Source: an uncultured Oscillospiraceae bacterium (GTDB lineage Bacteria > Bacillota > Clostridia > Oscillospirales > Ruminococcaceae). From it: DNA of 54,423 nucleotides. Location of the stretch: the NCBI GenBank assembly GCA_949295465.1, contig CASFKY010000006.1:1-54423 (forward strand), given 5' to 3'. Position numbers and translations under genes: made by a program. This document shows positions 1 to 6,824 of this stretch, piece by piece. Numbering within the stretch: position 1 is the first letter of the stretch; every line of letters begins with the position of its first letter. The notes beneath the pieces were generated by a model. That model was not told the origin of the DNA and did no database searches. It saw nothing but the letters and a program-made list of their open reading frames with translations.

Positions 1-1284
1 CCAGGTACGGCCGATGCTGTCCTGCAGGTGGAAGTCGATCTTGGGGCCGTAGAAGGCGCCGTCGCCCTCGTTGATGGTGTAGGGCAGACCCAGTTTTTCC
101 AGGGCGCCCTTCAGGCCGTTGGTGGCATCCTCCCAGTCCTCGTCCGAGCCCATGCTGTCCTCGGGGCGGGTGGAGAGCTCAATGAAGTACTTGAAGCCGA
201 ATTTGGAGTACACCTGGTTGATCAGGTGTACAACACCCATGATCTCGTCGGTGATCTGGTCCCGCCGCATGAAGATGTGGGCGTCGTCCTGGGTGAAGCA
301 GCGCACCCGGAACAGCCCGTGCAGCGCACCCCGAAGCTCATGCCGGTGCACCAGGCCCAGCTCACCCACCCGCAGGGGCAGTTCCCGGTAGCTGTGGGGC
401 TGGCTGGCGTAGACCATCACGCCGCCGGGGCAGTTCATGGGTTTGATGCAGTACACCTCATCGTCGATGAGGGTGGAGTACATGTTGTCCTTGTAGTGAT
501 CCCAGTGGCCGCTGGTCTCCCACAGATGCCGGTTCATAATGAGGGGAGTGGAGACTTCCACATAGCCGTTGGCGGTGTGCAGCTCGCGCCAGTAGTCCAC
601 CAGGGCATTTTTCAGGATCATGCCGTTGGGCAAAAAGAAGGGGAAGCCCGGGCCCTCGTCGCACAGCATGAACAGGCCCATCTCCTTGCCAATCTTCCGA
701 TGATCCCGGCGGGCGGCCTCTTCCATCAGCTTCAGGTGAGCGTCCAGCTCCTCCTGGCTGGCAAAGGCGATGCCGTTGATGCGGGTGAGCATCTTGTTGT
801 TCTTGTCGCCCTTCCAGTATGCGCCGGACTGCTGGGTGATCTTAAAGGCCTTCAGGGCCTTGGTGTAGGTGAGGTGAGGGCCCACGCACATGTCGATGTA
901 CTCGCCCTGCTGGTAGAAGCTGATCTCGGCGTCCTCGGGCAGATCCCCGATGTGCTCCACCTTGTACTTCTCGCCCCGCTCTTCCATCAGCTTGACAGCC
1001 TCTTCCCGGGGAAGGATGAAGGGCTTGATGGGCAGGTTCTCCTTGACGATCTTCTTCATCTCTTTTTCGATGGCGGCCAGGTCCTCATCGGTGAGCTTGC
1101 GCTCGCCCAGGTCCACATCGTAGTAAAAGCCGTTTTCAGTGGCCGGCCCGTAGGCAAAATCCGCCTCGGGGAACAGCCGCTTGATGGCCTGGGCCATCAC
1201 ATGGGCGGCGGTGTGGCGGATCACATGGAGCTGTTCCTCTGCGGGGCACTCCTTGACGGTGCCGTCTTTGTAGATGATCTTCAT
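1..1284 (-). CDS. thrS: Threonyl-tRNA synthetase (3' end outside window)
   Basis: Charges tRNA-Thr with threonine in the cytoplasm. The first 428 codons are visible; the gene runs off the left edge. Recognised by the editing-domain HxxxH (His24/His28, HTAAH), the class II core with KPMNCPG, LRGALHGLFRVR and FTQDDAH, and STRPEDSMGSDE further on. The start ATG at 1284 lies behind an AAGGAG-type site. Compared with E. coli ThrRS, whose HxxxH is near residue 73, this protein begins only about 23 residues before that motif, so the usual N-terminal TGS domain is missing or reduced to a stub (MKIIYKDGTVKE). It is controlled by the T-box leader immediately upstream. The function assignment is secure; the consequence of the missing TGS is unknown. 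Confidence 0.97.
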   Translation of the reverse strand, partial: MKIIYKDGTVKECPAEEQLHVIRHTAAHVMAQAIKRLFPEADFAYGPATENGFYYDVDLGERKLTDEDLAAIEKEMKKIVKENLPIKPFILPREEAVKLMEERGEKYKVEHIGDLPEDAEISFYQQGEYIDMCVGPHLTYTKALKAFKITQQSGAYWKGDKNNKMLTRINGIAFASQEELDAHLKLMEEAARRDHRKIGKEMGLFMLCDEGPGFPFFLPNGMILKNALVDYWRELHTANGYVEVSTPLIMNRHLWETSGHWDHYKDNMYSTLIDDEVYCIKPMNCPGGVMVYASQPHSYRELPLRVGELGLVHRHELRGALHGLFRVRCFTQDDAHIFMRRDQITDEIMGVVHLINQVYSKFGFKYFIELSTRPEDSMGSDEDWEDATNGLKGALEKLGLPYTINEGDGAFYGPKIDFHLQDSIGRTW

Positions 1285-1313
1285 AAATACACTCCTTCTC
1301 TTGTGTGAGGGGT

Positions 1314-1349
1314 ACAAAAAAGCACCCCCGGAAAAATTCCAAGGGTGCT
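1314..1349 (-). terminator. T-box intrinsic terminator
   Basis: On the minus strand a hairpin with arms AGCACCC (1349-1343 strand partner) and GGGTGCT closes over a GGAATTTTTCC inner segment and is followed by six T (1321-1316). The 5' arm overlaps sequence that would otherwise pair with the T-box antiterminator, as expected of a T-box attenuator. Confidence 0.88.
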
Positions 1350-1546
1350 GTTGTAAGCACGGTTCCACCTTGATTTTGACTCATGGCCCGGTAACGGGGG
1401 CAGGGCGGCGGCATTTGTGCCCAAAGGCTTTTCATGCCGCGGCTCGGGAGCGGTGTCCGCCATGACCGCCGGGAAACGCTTGCAGCCGGGGCGCTTCTCT
1501 CTGAACGGGCGGGAAAAGATGGTTTCGGTCTCCTTCGTGGCCTTTT
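1314..1546 (-). promoter_or_regulatory. T-box riboswitch (tRNA-Thr responsive) leader of thrS
   Basis: Read on the minus strand, the leader holds a canonical T-box sequence AAGGTGGAACCGTG at 1371-1358, followed by an alternative antiterminator/terminator pair. The distal part of stem I shows the AGAGA and GGCTG-type elements near 1500-1480. The likely specifier is ACC (Thr) at 1454-1452, in the bulge context GGACACCGC, matching the downstream gene. Uncharged tRNA-Thr pairing through its anticodon and NCCA end would stabilise the antiterminator and let thrS be transcribed. The family and control logic are established; the exact specifier position is my reading by eye. Confidence 0.93.
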
Positions 1547-1555
1547 GTACCCCTT

Positions 1556-1583
1556 ATTATAGCCGCCCAAAAGGGAAAGTCAA
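1556..1583 (-). promoter_or_regulatory. Promoter of thrS T-box transcript
   Basis: TTGACT (1583-1578), 16-bp spacer, TATAAT (1561-1556) on the minus strand; transcription would begin near 1549, directly ahead of T-box stem I. Confidence 0.85.
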
Positions 1584-1627
1584 GGCCTTTTTTCGAGTTT
1601 TTTTCGACCCCTGTCAAGGCCCGGAAT

Positions 1628-2563
1628 TCAGACCAGACGGCCCTCCGGGTCCTTGCCGGCAAACACATCCAGGATGTTCTGGCAGCCGATCTCCGACACC
1701 CGGATGGAGGCCTCCCGGGTGGTGGGGGCGTAGTGGGGGGTGATGATCAGGTTGGGAATCTCAAACAGGGGGCTGCCCTCGGGCACCGGCTCGGGATCGG
1801 TCACGTCCAGCCCGGCGCCGGCCAGCCGGCCGCTTTGCAGGGCATCTACCAGGGCGTCCTGCTCCACCATGGGGCCGCGGGCGCAGTTGAGCAGGATGGC
1901 GGTGGGCTTCATGAGGGCGATCCGCTCCCGGTTGAGGATGTGGCGGGTCTCGTCGGTGAGGTTGCAGTGGAGGGAGACCACGTCGCTCTGGCGCAAAAGC
2001 CCTTCCAGATCATAGGTGAGCTCTACCCCTTCGGGGGCCGACTGGATGTAGGGGTCATAGGCCAGCACCTTCATCCCGAAGCCGCCCGCGCACATGTGGG
2101 CAAAACGGGTGCCGATATGGCCCAGGCCGATGATGCCCACCGTCTTGCCTGCCACCTCCATGCCGGGGGCGCTGTTCTTGGCGGCAAAGCCGATCTGGGC
2201 ATAGGCCCGGCTCACCGGGATCAGATTCTTGGCCAGGGCCATCATCAGTGCAAAGGTGTGCTCGGCCACGCTCTGGCTGTTGGACCCCACGGCCAGGGTC
2301 ACCGGGATGCTCCGGCGCTTGCAGTACTCGATGTCGATGTTGTCATAGCCCACGCCGTGTTTGCTGATCACCTTCAGGTTCTTGGCGGTGGAGAGCAGGG
2401 CCTCATCCAGGTCGATGATGCGCACGAACACCGCGTCGGCGTCCACGATCTCCCGTCGGATGATGTCCATATCCCGGTCGGCAAATACCAGCTGATGGCC
2501 GGCAGCCCGCAGCAGGTCAGGCCCGACAGGGTGTACGTTTTCGGTTACCAGAATTTTCGCCAT
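1628..2563 (-). CDS. D-isomer-specific 2-hydroxyacid dehydrogenase (PGDH-like)
   Basis: 311-residue cytosolic NAD(P)-dependent oxidoreductase interconverting a D-2-hydroxy acid and its 2-keto acid. The Rossmann signature is GIIGLGHIGTRF (about residue 143 on), with the family's catalytic Arg in NCARGPMVE, Glu in DPEPVPEG and His in TPHYAP. The N-terminal substrate-binding segment carries SKHGVGYDNID. It is shorter than a full serA product with an ACT domain, so it could be a hydroxypyruvate/glyoxylate reductase or phosphoglycerate dehydrogenase-like enzyme; the substrate cannot be read from sequence. The ATG at 2563 has GGAAAGGAAGG upstream. It has its own promoter (2617-2645) and lies head-to-tail with the thrS leader, so it is a separate transcription unit. 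Confidence 0.9.
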   Translation of the reverse strand: MAKILVTENVHPVGPDLLRAAGHQLVFADRDMDIIRREIVDADAVFVRIIDLDEALLSTAKNLKVISKHGVGYDNIDIEYCKRRSIPVTLAVGSNSQSVAEHTFALMMALAKNLIPVSRAYAQIGFAAKNSAPGMEVAGKTVGIIGLGHIGTRFAHMCAGGFGMKVLAYDPYIQSAPEGVELTYDLEGLLRQSDVVSLHCNLTDETRHILNRERIALMKPTAILLNCARGPMVEQDALVDALQSGRLAGAGLDVTDPEPVPEGSPLFEIPNLIITPHYAPTTREASIRVSEIGCQNILDVFAGKDPEGRLV

Positions 2564-2616
2564 GAAAGTGCCTTCCTTTCCAAAACAGAGAGTAGAGGGT
2601 ATAAAGAGCTGATATG

Positions 2617-2645
2617 ATTATAGAATGGTTATAAATCAAAGTCAA
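2617..2645 (-). promoter_or_regulatory. Promoter of the hydroxyacid dehydrogenase gene
   Basis: TTGACT (2645-2640), 17-bp spacer, TATAAT (2622-2617) on the minus strand, about 54 bp ahead of the ATG. Confidence 0.8.
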
Positions 2646-2754
2646 CCAAAAGGGGCACAAAAGGAAAAAATCCAGAAAAAAAGAGGCGTTTTCTTGGAAT
2701 TCCAGAAAAATCAAAGCGAAAACCATAAGCAAAAGATAATGATAATATTAACAA

Positions 2755-2781
2755 ACGCAGAGGGCAAAACGCCCTCTGCGT
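2755..2781 (-). terminator. Terminator downstream of corA-like gene
   Basis: Perfect 11-bp stem ACGCAGAGGGC / GCCCTCTGCGT around a five-base loop, followed on the minus strand by TTTGTT. It lies 13 bases past the stop codon at 2794. Confidence 0.8.
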
Positions 2782-2793
2782 CAAAAAATACCA

Positions 2794-3744
2794 TCAAAAA
2801 TTTCCCCACTTCTTTTTGCTCACAAAGAACAGCGACACCACAATGCTGAGCAGCAGCGACAGGCAAAGGATGATGGTGAACCCGTGGGGATCGGTGGAAA
2901 AGGGCATCCCCTCGGTGGAGACATTCATGCCATAGGCCGAGAAGATCATGGTGGGCACCGACAGCACGATGGTGACAATGGCCAGCACCTTCATCACAAT
3001 ATTCAGGTTGTTGGAAATAATGGAGGCGTAGGCGTCCATCATGCCGCTGAGAATGCCGCTGTAGATGTTGGCCATCTCGATGGCCTGGCGGTTTTCCACG
3101 ATGACATCTTCCAGCAGGTCGGCATCCTCGGGGTATTGCTCGATCCGATCAGTCTTGAGCAATTTCTCCAGCACCACCTCGTTGGAGCGCAGGGAGGTGG
3201 TAAAGTAGACCAGGCTCTTTTCCAGCTCCATCAGCTCAATGAGCTCCCGGTTTTGGGAAGAGGCGTGGAGTTTGCGCTCCACCACATTGCTCTGCCGGTC
3301 GATCAGGCGCAGGTACTGCAAATACCGGGTGGCGTTGCGATACAGAATCTGCAAAATAAGCCGGGTCTTCATGTGGGTGCTGAAGATCCGCTCTTTTTTG
3401 CCCTTGAAGAAGTCCAGCACCGGGGTGTCTTCCAGGCAGACGGTGATCACCGCCTCCTGGGTGAGCAGGATACCCAGCGGGATGGTTACATACCAGTTCT
3501 TGCCGTTGCGCTCCTCCACCGTGGGAATATCCACCAGAATCAGGGTGTAATTGTCCTCCACCGACAGGCGGGACCGCTCCTCCTCGTCCAGGGCGGCCCG
3601 CAGATCGTCCGGGTCGATGCTGTAGCGGCGGCTGATGGTGGCCAGCTCCGGCTCGATGGGCTTGATCAGATTGATCCAGCAATCCTTCTCCGGCTTCTCG
3701 ATGGCGCGGGTCTCCCCCTCAAAGGTCTTATAAATTTTGATCAT
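2794..3744 (-). CDS. corA: CorA family divalent cation (Mg2+) transporter
   Basis: 316-residue inner-membrane pentameric channel of the CorA/MIT family. A long cytosolic N-terminal domain rich in charged helices (to about residue 250) is followed by two C-terminal membrane helices; the first ends in the defining loop signature YGMN (SAYGMNVS), and the protein ends in a short basic tail KKKWGNF. Length is typical. The ATG at 3744 has AAGGAGG nine bases upstream. Transported ion (Mg2+ versus Co2+/Ni2+) is by family only. The gene is monocistronic, with a 324-bp upstream region that contains a promoter and a structured, terminator-containing leader, suggesting control by attenuation. Confidence 0.93.
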   Translation of the reverse strand: MIKIYKTFEGETRAIEKPEKDCWINLIKPIEPELATISRRYSIDPDDLRAALDEEERSRLSVEDNYTLILVDIPTVEERNGKNWYVTIPLGILLTQEAVITVCLEDTPVLDFFKGKKERIFSTHMKTRLILQILYRNATRYLQYLRLIDRQSNVVERKLHASSQNRELIELMELEKSLVYFTTSLRSNEVVLEKLLKTDRIEQYPEDADLLEDVIVENRQAIEMANIYSGILSGMMDAYASIISNNLNIVMKVLAIVTIVLSVPTMIFSAYGMNVSTEGMPFSTDPHGFTIILCLSLLLSIVVSLFFVSKKKWGNF

Positions 3745-3892
3745 ATGGTGTACCTCCTTGACACGCCGCAGAAAGCGGGTGCCGGCAGAGGCGCACGCTT
3801 TTTGCAGCTAAATCATTCTACTTCGTCCGGGATCGGCGTCCAAGAATGTTCAGCTCCTTTCGGTAAGAATAGGTTGGCCCTTATTGCGGGGC

Positions 3893-4003
3893 AATAAAAA
3901 CCTGCGAAAAAAGGGATACTTTTTCCGCAGGGGGTCACAAAAAATCGGGCGGGCAAGAGGGCCCCGGCGGCAGGTACGGTACCGCGGGGAAAAAGGCCTT
4001 GCC
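3893..4003 (-). ncRNA. Structured leader RNA with intrinsic terminator ahead of corA-like gene
   Basis: Fills most of the 324-bp gap upstream of the CorA gene. On the minus strand, just after the promoter, GGCAAG (4003-3998) pairs with CTTGCC (3957-3952), enclosing CCCCGCGG...CCGCCGGGG with a small GGTAC/GTACC apex. Then comes a terminator-like hairpin with arms CCTGCGGAAAAAG and CTTTTTTCGCAGG (3931-3901) and a TTTTTATT tail (3900-3893). A terminator about 150 bases before a start codon is the layout of an attenuated leader or of a small RNA. I do not recognise an M-box or other named riboswitch class. Confidence 0.55.
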
Positions 4004-4011
4004 TCTTTTTT

Positions 4012-4041
4012 ACTATACCACGGTAAAAAGAGGTAAGTCAA
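4012..4041 (-). promoter_or_regulatory. Promoter for the corA leader transcript
   Basis: TTGACT (4041-4036), 18-bp spacer, TATAGT (4017-4012) on the minus strand, placing the start of transcription at about 4005, at the base of the structured leader. Confidence 0.72.
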
Positions 4042-4068
4042 GCCGAACGACTGCCAAAAAAGAACGGA

Positions 4069-5859
4069 TTAAACGTGCTTTTTTAGGGCATTCCACAGGG
4101 TGGAGCGGCTGATGCCCAGCCGGGCGGCGCTGCGGCTCTGGTTGCCTCCCTCTTCCTGGAGCACCAGGCGGATCACGTCGTACTGAATCTCGCTGAGCGG
4201 TTTGCGCAAATCCAGGACTGCCCGGCCCGGCTGGGAGGCCGTACCGGGTCCGGGAGCCTCCTGGCGCAGCAGTCGGTCTACCTGCTCCTCCCCGATGTAG
4301 GGGGTGCGGGCCTCCACCACCAGAGCCCGGGCTACCCGGTTGAGCTGGGTGAGGTTGCCGGACCAGTCGAATTCCACCATCCGGCGAAGAGCACCGGGAG
4401 TAAAGCCCACCACCTGCTTGCCCAGGGAGACGTTCAGCTGGTTCACATACAGTGCCAGCAGGTTGGGGATGTCTTCCTGCCTTTGGCGCAAGGGCGGGAT
4501 GCGCAGCAGCAGGGTGGAAAAATGGTTTTTCAGATACCGGCAGGCATAGTCGTTTTCGCTGTGGGAACCGTCCAGAAGGGCGGAAAAGATCATTCGGGTG
4601 CGCCGGTCAAGCCGGGTGTTCTCCATGTACTCAAAAAGAGAATGGGCCTGTTCGGAGGAGAGAAAATTCACGTTTTTGATGTAAAAGCCCAGCCCGGAAC
4701 GCAAGAAGGGGGAATCCTCACTGGAAAGCAGCTGTTTCCACCGCTTTTCACAGATCACTTGACAGTCCAGGGTGACCAGGGCCGACCGGGAAGAGCCGCT
4801 TTTGCACAGCTGAAGAGCCACCCGGTCCTTGCCGGTGCCCTCTTCCCCCAGAATCAGGACGGGGAAGGGGGCGGCGGCACAGGCGGCAATGGCCTCGCCC
4901 AGTTCGCCCACGCAGATGGGGCCGGGCGCCAGCTGTAAATCGATGCTCTGAAAGTCCCGGCAGCCCAGCATGGAGATCCCTTTTTCCTGGATCAGCAGGG
5001 AGCGGCTGTGCTTTTTCAGGCACAGAGCCGACGCTGTGCCCTGTTCGGTGCGCACCGGCCGGCCGGATACCTGCCAGTAGGTCCCGTTCCACTCCCACTC
5101 GGCCTCAAAGGGAAGCTGCTGCGCACAGGAGAGATGGGAGCGGAGCATTTCCAAAAAAGGCGCGTGTTCCTCGTCCTGGGGCAGGGTGGCGTATTGCAGA
5201 TTTCCATCCGGGCCGAACACGGCCAGCTCATCCCACTGTATGGCGAAAAGCTGGCGATACAGCTCGTCTTGGTAAGAAAAGCGTTTTTGGGCTTTGATGA
5301 TTCGCACAGCCTCATCCAATGCGTCCGAAACACTTTTTTCGCCTGAGGTGATCAGCATGGAATTCAGCCCCAGCTCTTCGGCATTGTGCTGGGAGATGTT
5401 GTCACAGAGGATCATGTTGCAGCCCTCGCCCTTCAGCCGCAGAAGTTCCTTTTTGATGTCGCTGTCATTGTGGATGGTGCAGACCGTGACATCATATTGC
5501 ATCAGTTCCGAGAGCTGCATGGCACATTCGGTGATATTGGGATGGCCCATCACCGCAAACTTGCCGGTGTAGTTCTGGGCGTTTTTCAGGCTGCAAAGCA
5601 TGTCGTAAATGGATACGCCGATCTCCACCACCGGCACATCCGCAGCCTGGCGCAGGGCGCGCGCGGTGCCGCCCCGGGAAATGATCACATCATAAGAAGA
5701 GGAGGGGACGCTCTGCAATGCCTGCCGCCAGGTAGGCAGGCTGGCCACGGCCGTGATCAGTTCCAGCTCAGGACGCTGGGCTGCCAGCTGTTGGATGATG
5801 CGCTCCAGGCCGGGATAGGGGGTGATGGCCAGAATTCGAAATTTGGGAAACAGCGCCAA
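4069..5859 (-). CDS. PrpR_N-domain transcriptional regulator with degenerate AAA+ domain and Fis-type HTH
   Basis: 596-residue one-component regulator. Residues 7-190 form a PrpR_N sensor (ISRGGTA near 60-66, GHPNITE near 105). A PAS-like segment follows (about 200-290), then a sigma54-activator-type AAA+ domain with Walker A GEEGTGKD (338-345), LRIPPLRQRQEDI (452-464) and WSGNLTQLNRV (499-509), and a Fis-type helix-turn-helix at the C-terminus (NQSRSAARLGISRSTLW). The GAFTGA loop that touches sigma54 is absent and Walker B is eroded, so it probably works as an ordinary DNA-binding regulator. I chose the TTG at 5859 (AAAGGAGA at 5874-5867, seven bases upstream) over the ATG at 5901, because the minus-strand -10 at 5909-5904 would put the transcript start downstream of that ATG. 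It is divergent from, and likely controls, the lactonase/permease/dehydratase operon. Confidence 0.85.
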   Translation of the reverse strand: MALFPKFRILAITPYPGLERIIQQLAAQRPELELITAVASLPTWRQALQSVPSSSYDVIISRGGTARALRQAADVPVVEIGVSIYDMLCSLKNAQNYTGKFAVMGHPNITECAMQLSELMQYDVTVCTIHNDSDIKKELLRLKGEGCNMILCDNISQHNAEELGLNSMLITSGEKSVSDALDEAVRIIKAQKRFSYQDELYRQLFAIQWDELAVFGPDGNLQYATLPQDEEHAPFLEMLRSHLSCAQQLPFEAEWEWNGTYWQVSGRPVRTEQGTASALCLKKHSRSLLIQEKGISMLGCRDFQSIDLQLAPGPICVGELGEAIAACAAAPFPVLILGEEGTGKDRVALQLCKSGSSRSALVTLDCQVICEKRWKQLLSSEDSPFLRSGLGFYIKNVNFLSSEQAHSLFEYMENTRLDRRTRMIFSALLDGSHSENDYACRYLKNHFSTLLLRIPPLRQRQEDIPNLLALYVNQLNVSLGKQVVGFTPGALRRMVEFDWSGNLTQLNRVARALVVEARTPYIGEEQVDRLLRQEAPGPGTASQPGRAVLDLRKPLSEIQYDVIRLVLQEEGGNQSRSAARLGISRSTLWNALKKHV

Positions 5860-5878
5860 AAAAACATCTCCTTTGATA

Positions 5879-5895
5879 TGTATGAAATTTATACA
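5879..5895. promoter_or_regulatory. Palindromic operator candidate 1 (TGTAT-N7-ATACA)
   Basis: TGTAT at 5879-5883 and ATACA at 5891-5895 with an AAATTT-containing centre. It lies just downstream of the predicted regulator transcript start (about 5897) and upstream of its ribosome site, a position suited to autorepression. Confidence 0.6.
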
Positions 5896-5903
5896 GTACA
5901 TAG

Positions 5904-5909
5904 ATTATA
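5904..5909 (-). promoter_or_regulatory. -10 element of the PrpR-like regulator promoter
   Basis: Perfect TATAAT on the minus strand; the -35 region 17 bp further upstream is only weakly conserved (T-rich), consistent with a weak or activated promoter. Confidence 0.55.
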
Positions 5910-5949
5910 TCATAAATTGAATGAAAATAAAACACATAAATATATAAAA

Positions 5950-5966
5950 TGTATAAAAATAATACA
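5950..5966. promoter_or_regulatory. Palindromic operator candidate 2 (TGTAT-N7-ATACA)
   Basis: Same arms and same seven-base spacing as site 1 (TGTAT 5950-5954, ATACA 5962-5966). The centre lies 71 bp from that of site 1 and about 63 bp upstream of the predicted start of the rightward operon. Confidence 0.62.
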
Positions 5967-5985
5967 AAAACGGCCTCAAAAATTC

Positions 5986-6014
5986 TTGTTGGGGAAAGGC
6001 TGTATGTATATAAT
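5986..6014 (+). promoter_or_regulatory. Promoter of the lactonase/permease/dehydratase operon
   Basis: TTGTTG (5986-5991), 17-bp spacer, TATAAT (6009-6014). This is a vegetative-sigma promoter; no GG/GC -24/-12 element is visible, in line with the regulator lacking GAFTGA. Confidence 0.72.
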
Positions 6015-6071
6015 ATGAACATACAAAGGGGCGGATTGCGGATGCCCCCGAGAGAGAAAGGAAAAGGCGCT

Positions 6072-6791
6072 ATGAAAATCGATCTGTTGACCAAAGTGTT
6101 TCCCGGCAAATCCAGCGCAGGCGCCCTGGGCCTGAGCACCTGTGTGTTGATCCAGACGCAAGGCAGAAAAATTTTGTTTGATACCGGCGCTCATGGGGTG
6201 ATCAAGATCCTGCAGAAGTCCTTGCAGGATCTCAAGGTCGATCCCGGTGAGATCGACACGATCTTCCTCAGTCACCTGCATTATGACCATCTGAACAATG
6301 TGGCCTGTTTCCCCAATGCGCAGATTCTTTGCGGGAAAAGGGAATGGGAATACGCCACCACCCAGCGGGATGAGTGGACCCCCCTGGAGAGCATCCTGTA
6401 TCTTCAGAATCAGCGCAATGTGAGACTGGTGGAGGACGACGAGGAGATTTTCCCGGGTATGCGGGCGCTCTGGGTGCCGGGGCATACCCCCGGGCAGATG
6501 GCCCTGGCTATCGAGCAGGAACAGGGAATCCTGGTGCTGGCCGGAGATTCGGTGAAAAACCGCAGTGAGCTGGAACTGGAATTTTCCGATCAGTATGTGG
6601 ACCAGAAGGCCAGCACCGAGAGCATCCGGCGCATCAAAAAAATGGCTTATAAGGTATTGCCGGGCCATGACGGCTATCTGCTGATCCGAGAGGGGAAGGT
6701 CATCCCCCAAGAGGAGCTGAGCCTGGAGATCTTTTTGCCCCGAGGCTGTACAGACGGAGACAACGGCACGTATCACCTGCGGTGCCGCTGA
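6072..6791 (+). CDS. Metallo-beta-lactamase-fold hydrolase, N-acyl-homoserine-lactonase-like
   Basis: 239-residue soluble metallohydrolase. The dinuclear Zn motif HLHYDH is at residues 68-73, with further metal ligands in the GHTPGQ and AGDS segments and GHDG near the C-terminus, the arrangement seen in AHL/gamma-lactone lactonases of the MBL superfamily. A lactone substrate fits the downstream sugar-acid-type dehydratase, but that is inference; this fold also covers thioesters and phosphoesters. The ATG at 6072 follows AAAGGAAAAGG; an in-frame ATG at 6042 is possible but lacks a site. First gene of a rightward operon, 33 bp ahead of the permease gene, and divergent from the PrpR-like regulator. 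Confidence 0.85.
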   Translation: MKIDLLTKVFPGKSSAGALGLSTCVLIQTQGRKILFDTGAHGVIKILQKSLQDLKVDPGEIDTIFLSHLHYDHLNNVACFPNAQILCGKREWEYATTQRDEWTPLESILYLQNQRNVRLVEDDEEIFPGMRALWVPGHTPGQMALAIEQEQGILVLAGDSVKNRSELELEFSDQYVDQKASTESIRRIKKMAYKVLPGHDGYLLIREGKVIPQEELSLEIFLPRGCTDGDNGTYHLRCR

Positions 6792-6824
6792 CCGAAAACC
6801 CAAAAAAGCAAAAAGGAGGAAGAC

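Noticed and set aside
3745-4068. M-box Mg riboswitch before the CorA-type gene
   Set aside because: No match to the conserved M-box segments I know; reported only as an unnamed structured leader.
5880-6030. Sigma54 (-24/-12) promoter for the operon next to the PrpR-like regulator
   Set aside because: No GG-N10-GC element; a good TTGTTG/TATAAT promoter is present and the regulator lacks GAFTGA.
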